Position numbers and translations under genes: made by a program. A stretch of 64,000 nt of DNA, from the NCBI RefSeq assembly GCF_020379485.1, contig NW_026014872.1, positions 186,001 through 250,000 of the forward strand. The letters are read 5' to 3'. Each line of letters opens with the position of its first letter. Position 1 is the stretch's first letter. Below the pieces are notes generated by a model. The model was not told the origin of the DNA. It saw only the letters and a list, made by a program, of their open reading frames with translations, and made no database searches. This DNA is from Brassica napus. Taxonomy: Eukaryota; Streptophyta; Magnoliopsida; Brassicales; Brassicaceae. Below, one piece after another: positions 33,921-45,504 of the stretch.

Positions 33921-35328
33921 TGTTCAAGTTCCTGATATTGGCACTTTATCTATTGGAGTATATACGATAGTTAATACGAAATCTTCCTTGTAAGGAATGT
34001 TTACATAATCCTATAGCTAGGTTACATGGGGATATTTCTCTGTACAAGCTGTATATATAGAGTTGATCTCTAACGTGAATAAGACACAAGAAAACCTTCT
34101 CTATTCTCTGCAACTATTTCACATGGTATCAGACACAAATATTTTTGTGATTTATATGTTGTCTTAGTCTTGATTCCTTTTTGATTTCTAAACGACTGAA
34201 AACTTGGTTCTGCGATATGGGCGATAACAACATGACTGAGAACTCAGCTGTTTGATCTGGAGTCACGGTACCAACGATGGATATTCAAAGGCGTACGATC
34301 TTGCCGTATGATCTCACCGAAGCGACAATCCAGGAAGTGTTATCTCACATCATTTTTTACAAGGATGGCTATCAACCTTGAGACTGCTTTGAGCTCAATG
34401 AAGAAATTTGGATTTGTAGACGGGAGTCTTCCCCAGCCAGCTGAAGACTCATCCGACTATGAAGATTGGAAGACCATCAATGGATCAAGATGACGATTGA
34501 CCAAAGGCTGCGATTGAACATCTCACACAAACCCTTGCTACAGACTTGTTGGAACACATATGCAGACGATTTCGTGTGACGAACGGACCTCGTGTTCAGC
34601 ATCTGAGGAAGTAACTTGTAAACTGCCATTAAGCTGGTGTCATGATCGAGACATGCCTTGGAAAACTTACAAAGATTTGGGACAGTTTGGCATGTTACCG
34701 TCCAATGCTGAGCTGTGTTTGCAATGGATGTACATGCAAGTTCAGTGTAACCTTAAGGCTAAGGGCACAATGGGAGGAAGACAAGGTCCATGACTTTCTG
34801 ATGTATCTTGATGAGAATGTGTTCGGAACTGTTTGTTCCTTGCTACTTATGCAGGAACCAATTCCGAACCTTGAACATGTGTACCTCAAAGTGATTCAAG
34901 ATGAGGATACTCGGGTACAGAAGCGACTAGGCGTTTTTGTTGGGATTTGTCGTTTGATTCAAAGGAACCAATTCCGAACATGTGTAACCATATTGTGAGG
35001 AATTGGGATTTGTCGTTTGATTCAAAGGAACCAATTCCGAAAGATCAAGATCTTAAAACCTCTAGGGTTTCACATGAACATGGAGAATGATATTATGCTA
35101 GAGGCAAGTCTGAGAAAAAAAATATTGTGAGGAATGTTAGGGTCGGTTCTAGATCACACTCAGGGTCTAGAATTACCTGCTGGTTCTGAAAGAAGTAGGC
35201 ATATACCAGAATGACTATTATGTTACAAAGAAGAAGTATGGCGAAGAATCTGAAGAAGCGGTTGTGATAGATCCTGATTGAGAGGATGATGCACTATCGG
35301 TAACAGATACACAGCTTCATGATAAATT
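33921..35328 (+). pseudogene. Ty1/copia retrotransposon relic, copy A (LTR end, PBS, gag)
   Basis: An LTR-like stretch (33921-34123) ends ATTTCACA and is followed at once by TGGTATCAGA (34124-34133), the primer-binding site for initiator Met-tRNA used by plant copia elements. The gag region follows in broken frames. LPYDLTEA is near 34310, KKFGFVDGSLPQPA and EDWKTI near 34410-34480, KLTKIWDSLACYRPM near 34665, and EDKVHDFLMYLDENVFGT near 34785-34830. From 35045 comes a second gag-like segment with zinc-knuckle traces (ITCWF) that belongs with 46012-46300 in unit B. Multiple stops. Dead element. Confidence 0.7.
34941..35043. repeat. Short direct repeat in the copia relic
   Basis: GGGATTTGTCGTTTGATTCA followed by AAGGAACCAATTCCGAA occurs at about 34941 and again about 66 bp later. 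A local duplication found in unit A only. Confidence 0.8.
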
Positions 35329-35462
35329 GTATCTTAATAAAGACCACTTTTAGAATTATCATATGGATATTGCATGGGCAAACACCAACCATTTTACAAG
35401 AAAACTGTATAACGCAGTAATTCCAGTGTAGTAGAACGATGTTATTATGGAAAAAGAGTCAC

Positions 35463-37055
35463 TCACATCCTTTGGAAGGAGGCAATAATTTGGCTTACAC
35501 TGCTAGCTGTTTTGTCATCTCTATCTGTATCTCTTCCACCATCTTGACCACTTTGATATTCTTGAATTTGCCCATTTTCTGCCACGTTCAAATAGCCTCC
35601 CTGACCTTCTTTAGCAAGGGAATCTGCAAAAGTTAATTACCTTAGAACAAGGTTTAAACTACGGAGGACCACTGAAGCCGTTAACAAAGACAAGACTGGC
35701 CATGATTATAGTATACACGATTAAGATACATAACAGCAGTATACAAGATGAAGGGTGCATATCACAAAGATATCAATTGCTTATATATAGAACATTCACT
35801 AGAATGTAACAAGCCATCAGAATACCTACTTCCAGTAGAATTACCACCAGAGAAAACAACCAGCTTTTCATCACAGTTTTCGACCTTACACAGAAAATAA
35901 GAGTATGTATCAATATCTCAATCGAAAAATGAGACATTTAGTTCCATAGTGAAAAGGATGTATGGCCAAAATGCACTAGACTGACCTTATCAGAATGCCT
36001 TGGAAGCATGTCAGAAATTGCAGCACAATTAGGTAAGAAATTAAGGAACTCCACGAGCAGATCATCATGACCCTTGAAGAGAATAGTAACCTACACAACA
36101 GACGATAATCAGAGAAGTGCACTACAACTAGCGCTCTAACAAATAAGATAGGAGGCAGAAAGTTCATAAATTTAACCCTCTTTAACATATATACCTCTTC
36201 GTAGACATCAATGATGGACTTTCTTTCCTTTCGATACATCTCCATGATGTCTAGAAACCTTTTATACGCATGTTCATCACTTGAGAACCTTGCCTGCAAA
36301 GGTAATAATTAAAGTAAATCATAACTGATAAGAGAAAATCAAACATTACTTCAATATGTAATTTACACATCACGTACATTACATAACATACCTTAATCTT
36401 GGTGACGAAACTGAAAGCATCTTGGAAACCTACCCTGGTCTTCGGTTTCTCTTCCTCCAACGGAAAGGTTATTGTATACTTTTTGGGTAAGAAAGTATTA
36501 AAACCTAATATTAGGTCGTTGTGACCATTGAACAAAACTTTTATTCTTCTAATGACACCATTATGGTCGTCTCTGCAACCAACATGAATAAACACAGTAA
36601 AATCAACAATACACGAATACCTTCTGTTGAACTGTATTGAAAAGGACAAAACAAAATGGGAAGAGACTAGAGGCCGGTAGGTAATATACCTCTGAGCTCT
36701 AAAGTCCTTCATGACCTCAAGGAATGTCTCATATTTCCCTATGTCGTCATGAAATGTGTTCCTCACAGCACTGACATAATGCAGTGCATCACGTATGGTT
36801 GGAGATTGCCCGTTTCTGCATTCCGTAAACACATGTTACTAACTTTTCCAAGAATCAAATTGCATCTACTAGACTGAAGAATCAAAAACAGCTTAGTCAA
36901 AGAAAAAACCTAAAAATGATAGGCCTCAAAAGCAAACTCACAATCTATACAAGTCAAAGATAAATTTGAAAAGAGGAAATGAAAATTTGGATAAGAGAGA
37001 GAGAGACTAACGTTTCTCCTCGAGAAGTGTAACCATCTTCTCTATCTCTCCTCAT
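35463..37055 (-). CDS. SIN3-like protein with paired amphipathic helices, copy B
   Basis: Exon-for-exon copy of the gene at 28826-30414: 37012-37055, 36690-36815, 36392-36572, 36195-36293, 35986-36090, about 35845-35884 and 35463-35623, with identical exon lengths and about 251 residues. Both PAH domains are intact. Differences from copy A are few substitutions, for example FRAQR for FKAQR and FSFVTKIK for FGFVTKIK, and Asp in place of Glu at the exon 6/7 junction. The retained splice sites and open frame suggest the copy is still functional or only recently duplicated. The same uncertainty about the exon 6 donor applies. Upstream sequence is also duplicated, so expression could be similar. 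Confidence 0.75.
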
Positions 37056-38482
37056 CTTTGGCAAAACGTTAAAGGTTGAAAACCCTAATTTTATCATAAA
37101 AGACTTAGCAAAAGATAATTTGTGGTGTTACTTCGTGGGCCTATTTTCCCTGTATCTCTTTTCACTGGGCCTTAGAGCAATATTTATCAGTAAGAACTTT
37201 AAGGAGTTTCTTAAACAAAAATACAAATATTTCAATAATATATAATTAGATAACTGACATTAGTTATAAAAAAAATTCAACCAATCTATAGTATACAAGT
37301 GTCATATAGAGTTCTAATAGAATTCTAAAATATCCTTATATTAGAATTTTTCTCTACACTCTCTCTTCTCTTTCAATTATTATTATTTTTTTTTTAATTC
37401 TAAGAACCTACACTAATTTTTTTTATTAAAGATGCTCTTAACCGACTCAATAATTATGTTATTTATCTATATAATAAAGACTGGAAAAAATTTAAAGTTG
37501 AAAACCCTTATTGATATTTACACTAGTGGTCGGGTTTTTTTTTTAACGTTTGATTTTAGTTTGAATATTTTGATTTGATACTAAGTGAGAATTGTTATTT
37601 TTATGTTCATTTGACATTTGTTTACGTGATTTTCTAGATAAAAAAATTCACAATACAGTTGCTAGACCATTTCGTATAAGACAATATTTACATATAAATG
37701 TGGTGTAGAAATATATCCTCAAGTGGCAGTGACTTCAATTGATGGCATATTTTTAATTTAAATTATATACATATATATATATATATATATATTTCAATTT
37801 TAAATGTTCTTAAGATATGTTTAAAATCATTTTATACATATATATTGTTCTAACAAATAATAAAAATAAATTTGAAAACAACATATATTACTGAAATTTA
37901 TAACTAATACAATGTGACATACATCTTAACGAAAATTTTATTATTAAGTTTTTAGTTTTTGATAGTTAAAAATATAAATATATTAATATTCACACAAAAG
38001 ATATTTGTTAGAAAAATTTGTTTAAAGTTATTTTTACTATTTTTCTATAAATTACTTTCATATTTTAAAATGATAATATACAAATAGATATTTTTTTTTA
38101 AAAAATGCAATTTTTTCATCAATAGTACTTTCTATATGCACATTTTTTTAAAAGTTAATTTCGACAATGCGGAAAGAAATAACTAATTTATAGTAACATG
38201 GATAATATTTTAAGTTAGATACCATCATGACAATCTAATATTGATAGTTTCTATTTTTAAATATAAATGTCTGTTTGAATCTATTTCTCAAAAAACAAAA
38301 AAAAAATATGTTTGTTTTAATCTTGGCAGGTATGTGAGAAATATTATGATAAACCAACAAACTCGTCGGGTGTATCATATTTTAAGTAATATTTTTTTAA
38401 ATAAATGTTTGTTTGAATCTATTTCTCAAAAAAAAAAAATGTTTGTCGGAATCTTGGCAGGTACGTTAGAAATATTATGAAA
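37056..38482. other. Intergenic part of duplication unit B
   Basis: The counterpart of unit A sequence around 30415-30744 and 32653-33705, AT-rich, without a gene. It contains a (TA)n run near 37768-37792 and the same two approximately 120-bp tandem units (about 38250-38482), the second of which is interrupted by the Helitron. Confidence 0.6.
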
Positions 38483-41234
38483 CTAGGTGTCTTACCCGCA
38501 TATGCGGGCTTAATCACTTTACAAATATTTATTAGTTTATTTTTTTGTTAATTCAAAAACCAGCATAATAACTTATTATTTATGTTTTTAAAAAATTAAA
38601 TCAAACATATATATATATGAAAAAAATCTACCTACATATATATATGTTTAAGTAAAATTTATTAAGGATAGACTTTAACTATTTAATTTATTATAATTGT
38701 TTTATATTTTATTTTTAAATCTTATAATTGAAAAATATGTTTTAAGATAACAACCAATATATAAAAATTATCTTATTTTAAAAAAAAAAGTAAATATTAT
38801 TTATAAAAATTTGTTTTTGATTATATAATTAATTATATATAAAATACATTAAAGGTAGTATATATATTAATCGTTCTAACTTTCAACGTGAGAGCTTTGT
38901 TGTTAAAAATTATTTTGCAAATAATAATATAGATGAGATATGCAAGTCTGCAACACATCTATAATTCATTAATTTCGGATATTATATACTTTGTTTAGAA
39001 TTTGATAAATTTGGAAATAGTTAAAATATTATATTTTTATTTTAAATTTGATGAATTTGGAAATAATGAAAATAATACATTTTTCTTCTAAAATTATGAA
39101 CTTACGATATGCATAAATCTTATGTACGTATATGTATCCTGATTCTCTTCTCTAAAAAGTAGCAAATATGATTTTCTGTGTATAAATTATTATTTTTTAC
39201 TATATACATATGTCTTATGGACATGCATCAAATTAGATAAACAAATAAATGATTACTAAGTGTTTTGCCCGCACATGCGGACATAATCATTTTACGAATA
39301 CTTATTATTTTATGTCTTATTAATTCAGAAATCTGAATTATAAAACTCTAATTGGTGAACATGTTGAAGGAAAAAAATTATGATGAATTCTTTGTTCCTC
39401 AAAATTTATACCAGTTATGTTGAAATTTTAGTCACATTATTGAAAGGTATATCCCACTTTTAATTCTAAATTCTCCATTGAGGAATGAATTTATAAGAAA
39501 AAAAAATCCCAATGCAATTTTGATAAGGAACAAACTGAACAAAAATTCATATTTTTTTTATATTTTTTCAATTCTTCAAATGAAATTTTAGTTTTTATTT
39601 TGTTCATTTTTTCATTTTTCTAGTGGTGACCAACTGAAGCTATAGTATTTCACGGATTAAACTTAATGTTTTAAATTAAAAGCAAGAAAAATTACTTTGA
39701 ACTCAGTCACAAGTTAAGTTATTATTTATGATTTTAAATAGTAAAATCAAACATCAAATTATTTATATATGTCAAAAAAACGTTCATCAAAATATATACT
39801 TATTATTGTGTTAAAAGTTTTAAAACACTCATATATTAGAAATAGTTTAGAAAATATCTTTATATAAATATTTTTGTTTGACTAATATTTAATTATAAAC
39901 TGTTTTATATCTTAGTTTTTTAACTTTATAATAAAAAAAATATTGTTTTCAGATAGCAACACATTATATATAAGAATTCTCTTAGTTTTTAAATATATTT
40001 TCACAATTTTATTATATTAGTTATAATTAATTATTTAATATAACATATAAATTTAATATTATTAAAATAAAATGCGTCTTTTATTATATATAAATTTCAT
40101 TAGATTTTTATGAAAGTTAATAAATACTCAGCTAAAAATTAATAATAAGTCAATGACCTGTATAAATGCTTAAAACCTAATAAAATATGACAAATAAGAA
40201 AATAAGAATTCTAATATAACATATAGATTTAAATATTATTAAATCAAAATTCGTTTTTAATTATATATAAATTCATTACGAGTATTTTTTTTAATTAATA
40301 AATCAGTGATTCAGCTAAAAATTATTAATAAATCAATGATTAAGCTAAAACCTAATAAAACATTACAAATAAGAAAAATTGACTAAAATCATGGAAAACA
40401 TGACAAATAAGCAAAATCAAAATAATTATATATCTAATTACATATTTTATAGTTATATCTAATTACATATTGACCCTCGAGATACTCTTAAGTTGGCTGA
40501 AACAGAGTCTGCCTTATGGGCCGAGGCGCAGATTAATCATGCACAAAGAACTGATCAGGCCCGTTCAGTAGTAACCGAGACGGTTCCAATTATCCCTGGT
40601 CGGTGGTGCTTTACGGATGGATCTTAGAAAGAAAATGATAGGTTTTCAGGACAAGGATGGTGCAGCACTCTCGAAGGCTTTGATAATTTATTGGGAGCAA
40701 GGAACACTAGAGTGAGTCAATCACCACTTCATTCGGAGATAGAGGCACTCATTTGGGCGATGGAATGTATGAGGAACTTAAGACAGTTTACTGTCACTTT
40801 TGCGACGGATTGTTCTCGGTTGGTGAAGATGGTTTCTGAACCCGACGAATGGCCCGCATTTGCAAGTTATCTCGAAGATATAAAGATCCTGCAAGGTAGT
40901 TTCCACAGCTCAGAGCTCATCCATATTCCAAGGACGCAAAATTCAAGGACAGATAGTCTAGCACGTAGTGCAAGAAGGTAACCCTCGTTCGTAGTCCATA
41001 AGGATACAGAGCTACCAGTTTGGTTTACAGAGTCTATATGAGTCTGTTTTGTTGCTGACAAAAAAAATAGTTATATTATCTAAATTAATAAATTATGAAC
41101 TCGACTAAAACTATTAATAAATTAATGACTCAGCTTAAACATAATTAAAACATGACAAATAATCAAAATTAACTAAAATCATGGAAATCATGACAAATAA
41201 GTTAAATCATTTCATAAATAATAGTATAGATAGA
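38483..41234 (-). mobile_element. Helitron, 2.75 kb, private to duplication unit B
   Basis: On the minus strand the 5' end reads TCTATCTATACTATTATTTA from 41234, preceded by A. The 3' end has a perfect 14-bp palindrome CCCGCATATGCGGG at 38495-38508, then TAAGACAC and CTAG at 38483-38486, followed by T. Unit A is uninterrupted at the same point (33705/33706, A then T), so this is a precise insertion with no target duplication, as Helitrons make. Inside are a second, related 3' end near 39256 and a truncated LINE. No Rep/helicase was seen. Confidence 0.92.
40459..41067 (+). pseudogene. 5'-truncated LINE: RNase H domain, with target duplication
   Basis: The plus strand reads the C-terminal RNase H-like domain of a plant LINE from about 40470. 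It gives LAETESALWAEAQ, then GRWCFTDGS followed by one stop (40626), then SPLHSEIEALIWAMECM, FATDCSRLVKMV and IHIPRTQNSRTDSLARSARR. It ends VCFVADK and a short A-tract (41059-41067). ATAGTTATAT flanks it on both sides (40449-40458 and 41068-41077), a probable 10-bp target-site duplication. This marks it as a dead-on-arrival LINE insertion into the Helitron. Confidence 0.75.
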
Positions 41235-41275
41235 TAACAACAAAATCGTCAGGCATATCATATTTTAAGTAATAA

Positions 41276-42029
41276 CTAGATTTTGACCCGCGCTTGGAAA
41301 GCGCGGAGTTGTTGGATTATATTATAATACAAAGTTTTATTATATCGAAAAACATAATTTTTAACAGCTATATAATCTACAAATTAGTTTATTTGAGATT
41401 TTATATGTACACTTTTACGTAAGTTTCTTTTCGACATGAGAATTATATCCGGATCAAAAAAACAAACCGAACCGACTCAAAATTATAGGTTTAGTTCAGG
41501 TCCGGAGAAGATAACCTATTGGGTTTTTTTTTACCCGCAGGTCTTTGTTTGAGTCCGGGTCCTACCCTAGACCCGATCATAAGTATGTGTTTATTATGTA
41601 TATTTGGATATTTCAAATATGTTTCCGGTATTATAGATATTGTTTTTAAGTTTTTGGTTTACGATTAGAGTTTTGATTTCAGGTAAATTTTTCAAATTAA
41701 AAAAAAAAGGTTTATATATATGATATGAGATTTTAGTGGAAATGTTTATATATGATATGATTATTAGAATGTACACATATATGTCTTGTAATTTATCTTG
41801 CTTTAAATCATATATTATATGATAAAAGTGATAATATAAAATATTAGTTTCAATGATTTTACGATTAAAAATCAAAATGATAAATATAGTAATAGTAATG
41901 ATTAAGATTTAGGAGTGAGATTTAAATAAATAAAAGAATTGACTAAATTATTGTTAGAGAAATATATGGTAATATATTGTTAGTACTTTATATTGGCACT
42001 TTATAATATATGGTAATATATAAAAGAGA
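41276..42029 (-). mobile_element. Probable small Helitron next to the copia LTR
   Basis: On the minus strand the 3' end is GGGTCAAAATCTAG, with CTAG at 41276-41279 followed by T, after a perfect hairpin CCGCGCTT/AAGCGCGG (41288-41306). A candidate 5' end TCTCTTTTATATATTACC starts at 42029, preceded by A and directly abutting the copia LTR. In unit A, 175 bp of other sequence lies between the matching flanks, so the empty-site test is not clean here. The 5' border is therefore tentative. Confidence 0.55.
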
Positions 42030-43051
42030 TGTTCAAGTTCCTGATATCACTTTATCTATTGGAGTATATACGATAGTTAATACGAAATCTTCCTTGTAAG
42101 GAATGTTTACATAATCCTATAGCTAGGTTACATGGGGATATTTCTCTGTACAAGCTGTATATATAGAGTTGATCTCTAACGTGAATAAGACACAAGAAAA
42201 CCTTCTCTATTCTCTGCAACTATTTCACATGGTATCAGACACAAATATTTTTGTGATTTATATGTTGTCTTAGTCTTGATTCCTTTTTGATTTCTAAACG
42301 ACTGAAAACTTGGTTCTGCGATATGGGCGATAACAACATGACTGAGAACTCAGCTGTTTGATCTGGAGTCACGGTACCAACGATGGATATTCAAAGGCGT
42401 ACGATCTTGCCGTATGATCTCACCGAAGCGACAATCCAGGAAGTGTTATCTCACATCATTTTTTACAAGGATGGCTATCAACCTTGAGACTGCTTTGAGC
42501 TCAATGAAGAAATTTGGATTTGTAGACGGGAGTCTTCCCCAGCCAGCTGAAGACTCATCCGACTATGAAGATTGGAAGACCATCAATGGATCAAGATGAC
42601 GATTGACCAAAGGCTGCGATTGAACATCTCACACAAACCCTTGCTACAGACTTGTTGGAACACATATGCAGACGATTTCGTGTGACGAACGGACCTCGTG
42701 TTCAGCATCTCAGGAAGTAACTTGCAAACTGCCATCAAGCTGGTCTCATGATCGAGACATGCTTTGGAAAACTTACAAAGAGTTGGCACAGTTTGTCGTG
42801 TTACCGTCCAATGCTGAGCTGTGTTTGCAATGGATGTACATGCAAGTTCAGTGTAACTCTAAGGGCACAATGGGAGGAAGACAAGGTCCATGACTTTCTG
42901 ATGTATCTTGATGAGAATGTGTTCGGAACTGTTTGTTCCTCGCTACTTATGCAGGAAGCCAGGAACCAATTACGAACCTTGAACATGTGTACCTCAAAGT
43001 GATTCAAGATGAGGATACTCGGGTACAGAAGCGACCAGGCGATGAACGACA
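42030..43051 (+). pseudogene. Ty1/copia retrotransposon relic, copy B (LTR end, PBS, gag)
   Basis: The same structure as 33921-34900. The LTR-like part ends at 42229, the primer-binding site TGGTATCAGA starts at 42230, and broken gag frames carry KKFGFVDGSLPQPA and EDKVHDFLMYLDENVFGT. It differs from copy A by small indels, and it is cut at 43052 by the hAT-like element. Not coding. Confidence 0.7.
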
Positions 43052-43998
43052 TTAGGGGTGGGCACTTTACCCGATATCCGAAGCCGCACCTGAACCCGAT
43101 CCAAAAAACCGGAACCAAAATCCGAACCGAAGTAGCAAAATATACTAACGGGTATTGAATTAGGAGAGATTAGATATCCGAACCCGAACGGTAATATCCG
43201 AACCCGAATGGATATTCGACGATAACCGAATATATGTATAATTAATCTTATATTTGTAGTTTACATCTTTTATTTTATATAAATATTTATATTGATACTA
43301 CACATACTTTAAGTTTATATGATATACATACAATTACAGAGTAAATAATTTACTACTCACTTAAAATGCATGTCAAACTTTTTATTTCAAGAATTAACAA
43401 AAAATTACATCCAAAATTTAAAAACAATAACCAAATTAATGTCTTTTTAGTTTCAAAATGTTATGTCCAAATCTATTAACCATCCAATCTATTAAAAATA
43501 AAAAAATAGTGAAGTGAAAGTTAATCCCTCCGTTCCTAAATGTAGGATGTTTTACAGAATTTTGATTTTCCAATATAAAAGATGTTTTTATTTTTCTAGG
43601 TAACTTTTACTTTATTAAAAACTGTGTAACTAATCATATTTAATAATTTTTAAATACCATTAATTGGTTGAATATCATTAATTTATAGTTTTACAGATAC
43701 TTTCAAGACTAAAAGTAATTTTTTTAATATGTGTGATTTTACCTAAACATCTTATACTTAAAAACAGATGGAGTATATTTTTAAATACAAGAATTTGAGA
43801 AATGAAAATTTTAATATTTTTTTTTTTAAATCTAAATATCCGAACCCGATCCGAAATAATCGAATCAGAACTAAAAATACCCGAACCCAAGCCGAAGTTT
43901 AGAAATACCTGAACGGGTTCTACACCTCTATACCGAAATACCCGAAAATTTAAAATACTCGATCTAAACCCGAACGGGTACCCGAACGCCCACCCCTA
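43052..43998. mobile_element. Non-autonomous hAT-like element
   Basis: The terminal inverted repeats are TTAGGGGTGGGC (left, 43052) and GCCCACCCCTA (right, to 43998). Next to the ends are arrays of CCCGAACC/CCGAACCCGA motifs in opposite orientation, and the middle is AT-rich without coding capacity. Unit A lacks it. The termini resemble plant hAT MITEs with GGGGTGGGC ends. I could not see an 8-bp target duplication, so the class is tentative. Confidence 0.6.
43525..43774. repeat. Stowaway-like MITE nested in the hAT-like element
   Basis: The left end TCCCTCCGTTCCTAAATG and the right end (reverse complement ACTCCATCTGTTTTTAAGTA) form inverted repeats about 30 bp long. They share the CTCC(C)TCCGT start and the following A(G)GATGTTT motif of the widespread Stowaway-like CTCCCTCCGT family. 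About 250 bp, non-coding. Confidence 0.65.
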
Positions 43999-44016
43999 CC
44001 GTACCGAGTCATAGAG

Positions 44017-44759
44017 TTGTGTTAGGTTGGACTAACCTAAAATCAGATTCAACATGTCACGAATATCAAACATATTTTATTTCATATATATAAAACACGA
44101 AGATCACAAGCCTAAAATATTATACATAAGGGTCCATGGATGCAGCCAAAAGCAAAACATATATTCATATATCTTGAAAACGAGTCTTTAGCAAAAGATT
44201 TCCAATCTACACTAGCTCCTACAGTTCCGCGGGCGCTATGGTCCTTTCTACTGGTCACCTGCAAAAGGATATGAGGAGGTTCTCACACAACAGTACCAAC
44301 ACGAGGTACACACCATAAAAACATATAATAATCACACAATCACAATAATCCGGGTGTTAGACTAGTCTTGCTATCCACTTAGCCCATACAACGTCTCAAG
44401 CCTCAGATCCACAAAATGACACCTAGACCGGTACGGCTTTCATAGCTCAGAAGCCGTCTCTGATGTCAAGAACCTGCATTATAAATTTGTTAACAAAAAA
44501 TTAACCATGACTCACAGTGATTAACAGATGTGGCTTGACTTTCTGATTCCGGAAGTTGACCAAACCATTTTTCTCCCCTCCAAATCTTCGTCTTCGTACC
44601 GTGATGTTAATCCCAAAACCCAACGTCAATGTCTTGAATGGACTGGTCTTGACTGATCAAAACTCCGAAAGAACCTTCTTTCTCTTCTAGACAGTCTTTC
44701 GGAACTTCCTGGCAGTTTATCGGTCTACGGAAATGTCTATACTTCTAAAGAACCTCACT

Positions 44760-44790
<31 letters not shown>

Positions 44791-45504
44791 AACCCACGTT
44801 TTGGAGTTTCCTTGGTGTGTCTCATTGAGTGAAAATGAACCAGGTAGCTGGGTATATATAGAAGTTGCCAGCCAGGAAGAATGAGCCACCCGATCGCATG
44901 TGTGTCATCATGCATGCTTGTGGTCGCATGCGTGGCGACACATGGGCGTCCACATGCCCTGATGCATGCTTCCTTTACATTCCAGGAGACACCACCACGT
45001 CCACATGATTCTCAGCATGTTTGGGGTTCATGCGTCGCGACACACGGCCACTGGATGTCAGTTCGCATGCGCTATTCGAAGATACTGTGACACCTCGTGC
45101 TTCTGCTTGTCAAGCTGCATGAAACACTCATTCCTGCAGAGACATGTCGTGCTTCGTAGACAGATAGCTTGCTAAGTGATTGACACCACTTTCTGATCCC
45201 TTGTGTTGTGACACCTCGAGCTTCTCGGTCGATTTGCGCGATTGCGACCCTTCCAGCATATTTTTGACCTGTGATCAATCCTGAATATTTTCCCGTTCCT
45301 AATTTTATGAGCTGAATATTTTTAATAAACTCCAGACTAACTTTAACTTTGAGGGTAAATATTTCCCGAGCCTTCGGCTTCTCCGAAAAATTCCATAATA
45401 CCAAAATTAGGGTTTTTGTCCAACTTCGGGGTTTTCCATTGATACTATTCCGAGCTCTGTATTTATTTTATTTTTATTTTTTTTTAAAGACGGAGTATTA
45501 CAAC
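44017..45504 (-). mobile_element. LTR-like block, probably a solo LTR of a Ty3/gypsy element
   Basis: Runs from TGTTAGGTTGG to TATTACAACA and so begins TG and ends CA. Minus-strand promoter features are present: a TATATATA box near 44855 preceded by a CATGCG-rich region with repeated GCGACACA motifs (44900-45080). A pure CT tract at 44763-44790 lies in the presumed leader. Unit A lacks the block, so it is an insertion. No matching target duplication was found, and no internal protein domain is present. The class assignment is a guess from length and base pattern. Confidence 0.4.
44763..44790. repeat. (CT)n microsatellite
   Basis: An uninterrupted CT dinucleotide run of about 14 units inside the LTR-like block. 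Confidence 0.95.

Larger units (their letters stand above)
28690..35328. repeat. Tandem segmental duplication, unit A
   Basis: Begins at GTATCTTAATAAAGACCACT (28690), the same words that begin unit B (about 35331). The units match through the SIN3-like gene, its upstream region, a block of intergenic sequence (32653-33745 against 37386-38482 plus 41235-41275) and the Ty1/copia relic. Unit A has a private Helitron (30745-32652) and about 175 bp just before the LTR that unit B lacks. The end is the tandem junction near 35328, in the copia pre-integrase region. Confidence 0.85.

Noticed and set aside
45072..45404. A 110-codon minus-strand frame
   Set aside because: It lies within the LTR-like block, near its promoter region, with no recognisable domain.
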